A DNA stretch of 63,734 bases, taken from Methylococcaceae bacterium (GTDB lineage: Bacteria > Pseudomonadota > Gammaproteobacteria > Methylococcales > Methylomonadaceae). The stretch is from NCBI GenBank assembly GCA_024636875.1, contig JAGXGJ010000083.1:1-63734 (forward strand). Reading direction: 5' to 3'. Every line of letters begins with the position of its first letter. Positions within the stretch are counted from its first letter, which is position 1. The translations under genes and the position numbers were made by a program. This document shows, one piece after another, positions 63,650 through 63,734 of the stretch. The notes under the pieces were generated by a model. That model worked only from the letters and a program-made list of their open reading frames with translations, had not been told where the DNA came from and made no database searches.

Positions 63650-63734
63650 TATGCATTTAGAGCAATCACATATAAGGAGAAGATCATTAAATTTACCCGC
63701 CGCCCCGATCTCGATACTCAAGCCCGTATAAATC

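Overview
The window reads as a contig of a gammaproteobacterium. Gene content (sdhCDAB with sdhE, ispH, hslR, rraA, trkA/trkH, xseA, thpR, a YegQ-type U32 protein, YheT, MtnA/MtnB) fits that class. The mix of a glycogen/trehalose cluster, a DsrC-type protein and many secreted phosphatases would suit a methylotroph or methanotroph relative, but no diagnostic C1 gene is present, so that is inference only. No rRNA, tRNA or CRISPR array was found. The first 48 bases are not genomic: they match an Illumina Nextera P7 adapter end, index and Tn5 mosaic end.

Layout, left part. At 49-1410 a PP2C-type phosphatase/Ser-Thr kinase gene is cut by the contig edge on one side and an IS110-family remnant on the other. 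At 1562-6969 lie three secreted phosphorus-scavenging enzymes: a PhoX/DUF839 protein, a UshA-type 5'-nucleotidase and a glycerophosphodiesterase. At 7319-9374 is a tightly overlapping operon of a YqaA membrane protein, a class I glutamine-amidotransferase-like (C26) hydrolase and an amidoligase. A double PRC-barrel gene follows (9535-10266). At 10278-12446 is a fossil zone: an ftsH pseudogene carrying two different miniature elements and a treZ remnant. The glycogen/trehalose operon glgB-treS/mak-glgX (12443-19953, minus strand) abuts it.

Layout, middle part. At 20007-24885 are DUF3096, YheT and a four-gene MCE lipid-transport operon (STAS-MlaE permease, ATPase, MCE protein, PqiC-like lipoprotein). 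A metallo-beta-lactamase/beta-CASP RNase-like gene and the convergent peptidoglycan pair ldtD-like/mepK-like follow; four CTTAA half-sites resembling PmrA boxes lie upstream of mepK. Then come a DUF1704 (MATCAP-like, HEXXXH) protein with DUF4186, an unknown lipoprotein, wrbA, a DUF2254 membrane protein, a BON-MscS channel, an O-methyltransferase and an intact PP2C-kinase fusion.

Layout, right part. A run of housekeeping genes (trhP/yegQ-like, rraA, ispH, hslR, dsrC/tusE, tusB, sugE, xseA, thpR, trkH, trkA) leads to a methionine-salvage region (MTA deaminase, mtnA, mtnB), a DUF29 pseudogene, a BrnT/BrnA toxin-antitoxin pair and the succinate dehydrogenase operon. That operon starts with a 51-codon SDHAF4-like gene and ends with sdhE. 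A PepSY-like secreted protein and a broken cytochrome b561 close the window.

The strongest non-gene signal is a 105-bp terminal-inverted-repeat element present in four identical copies (10696, 37417, 52522, 56912), flanked by TA. One copy splits ftsH exactly at a TA; two others sit in the 5' regions of the methionine-salvage genes. The best candidate for an uncharacterised system is the amidoligase/C26/YqaA operon.
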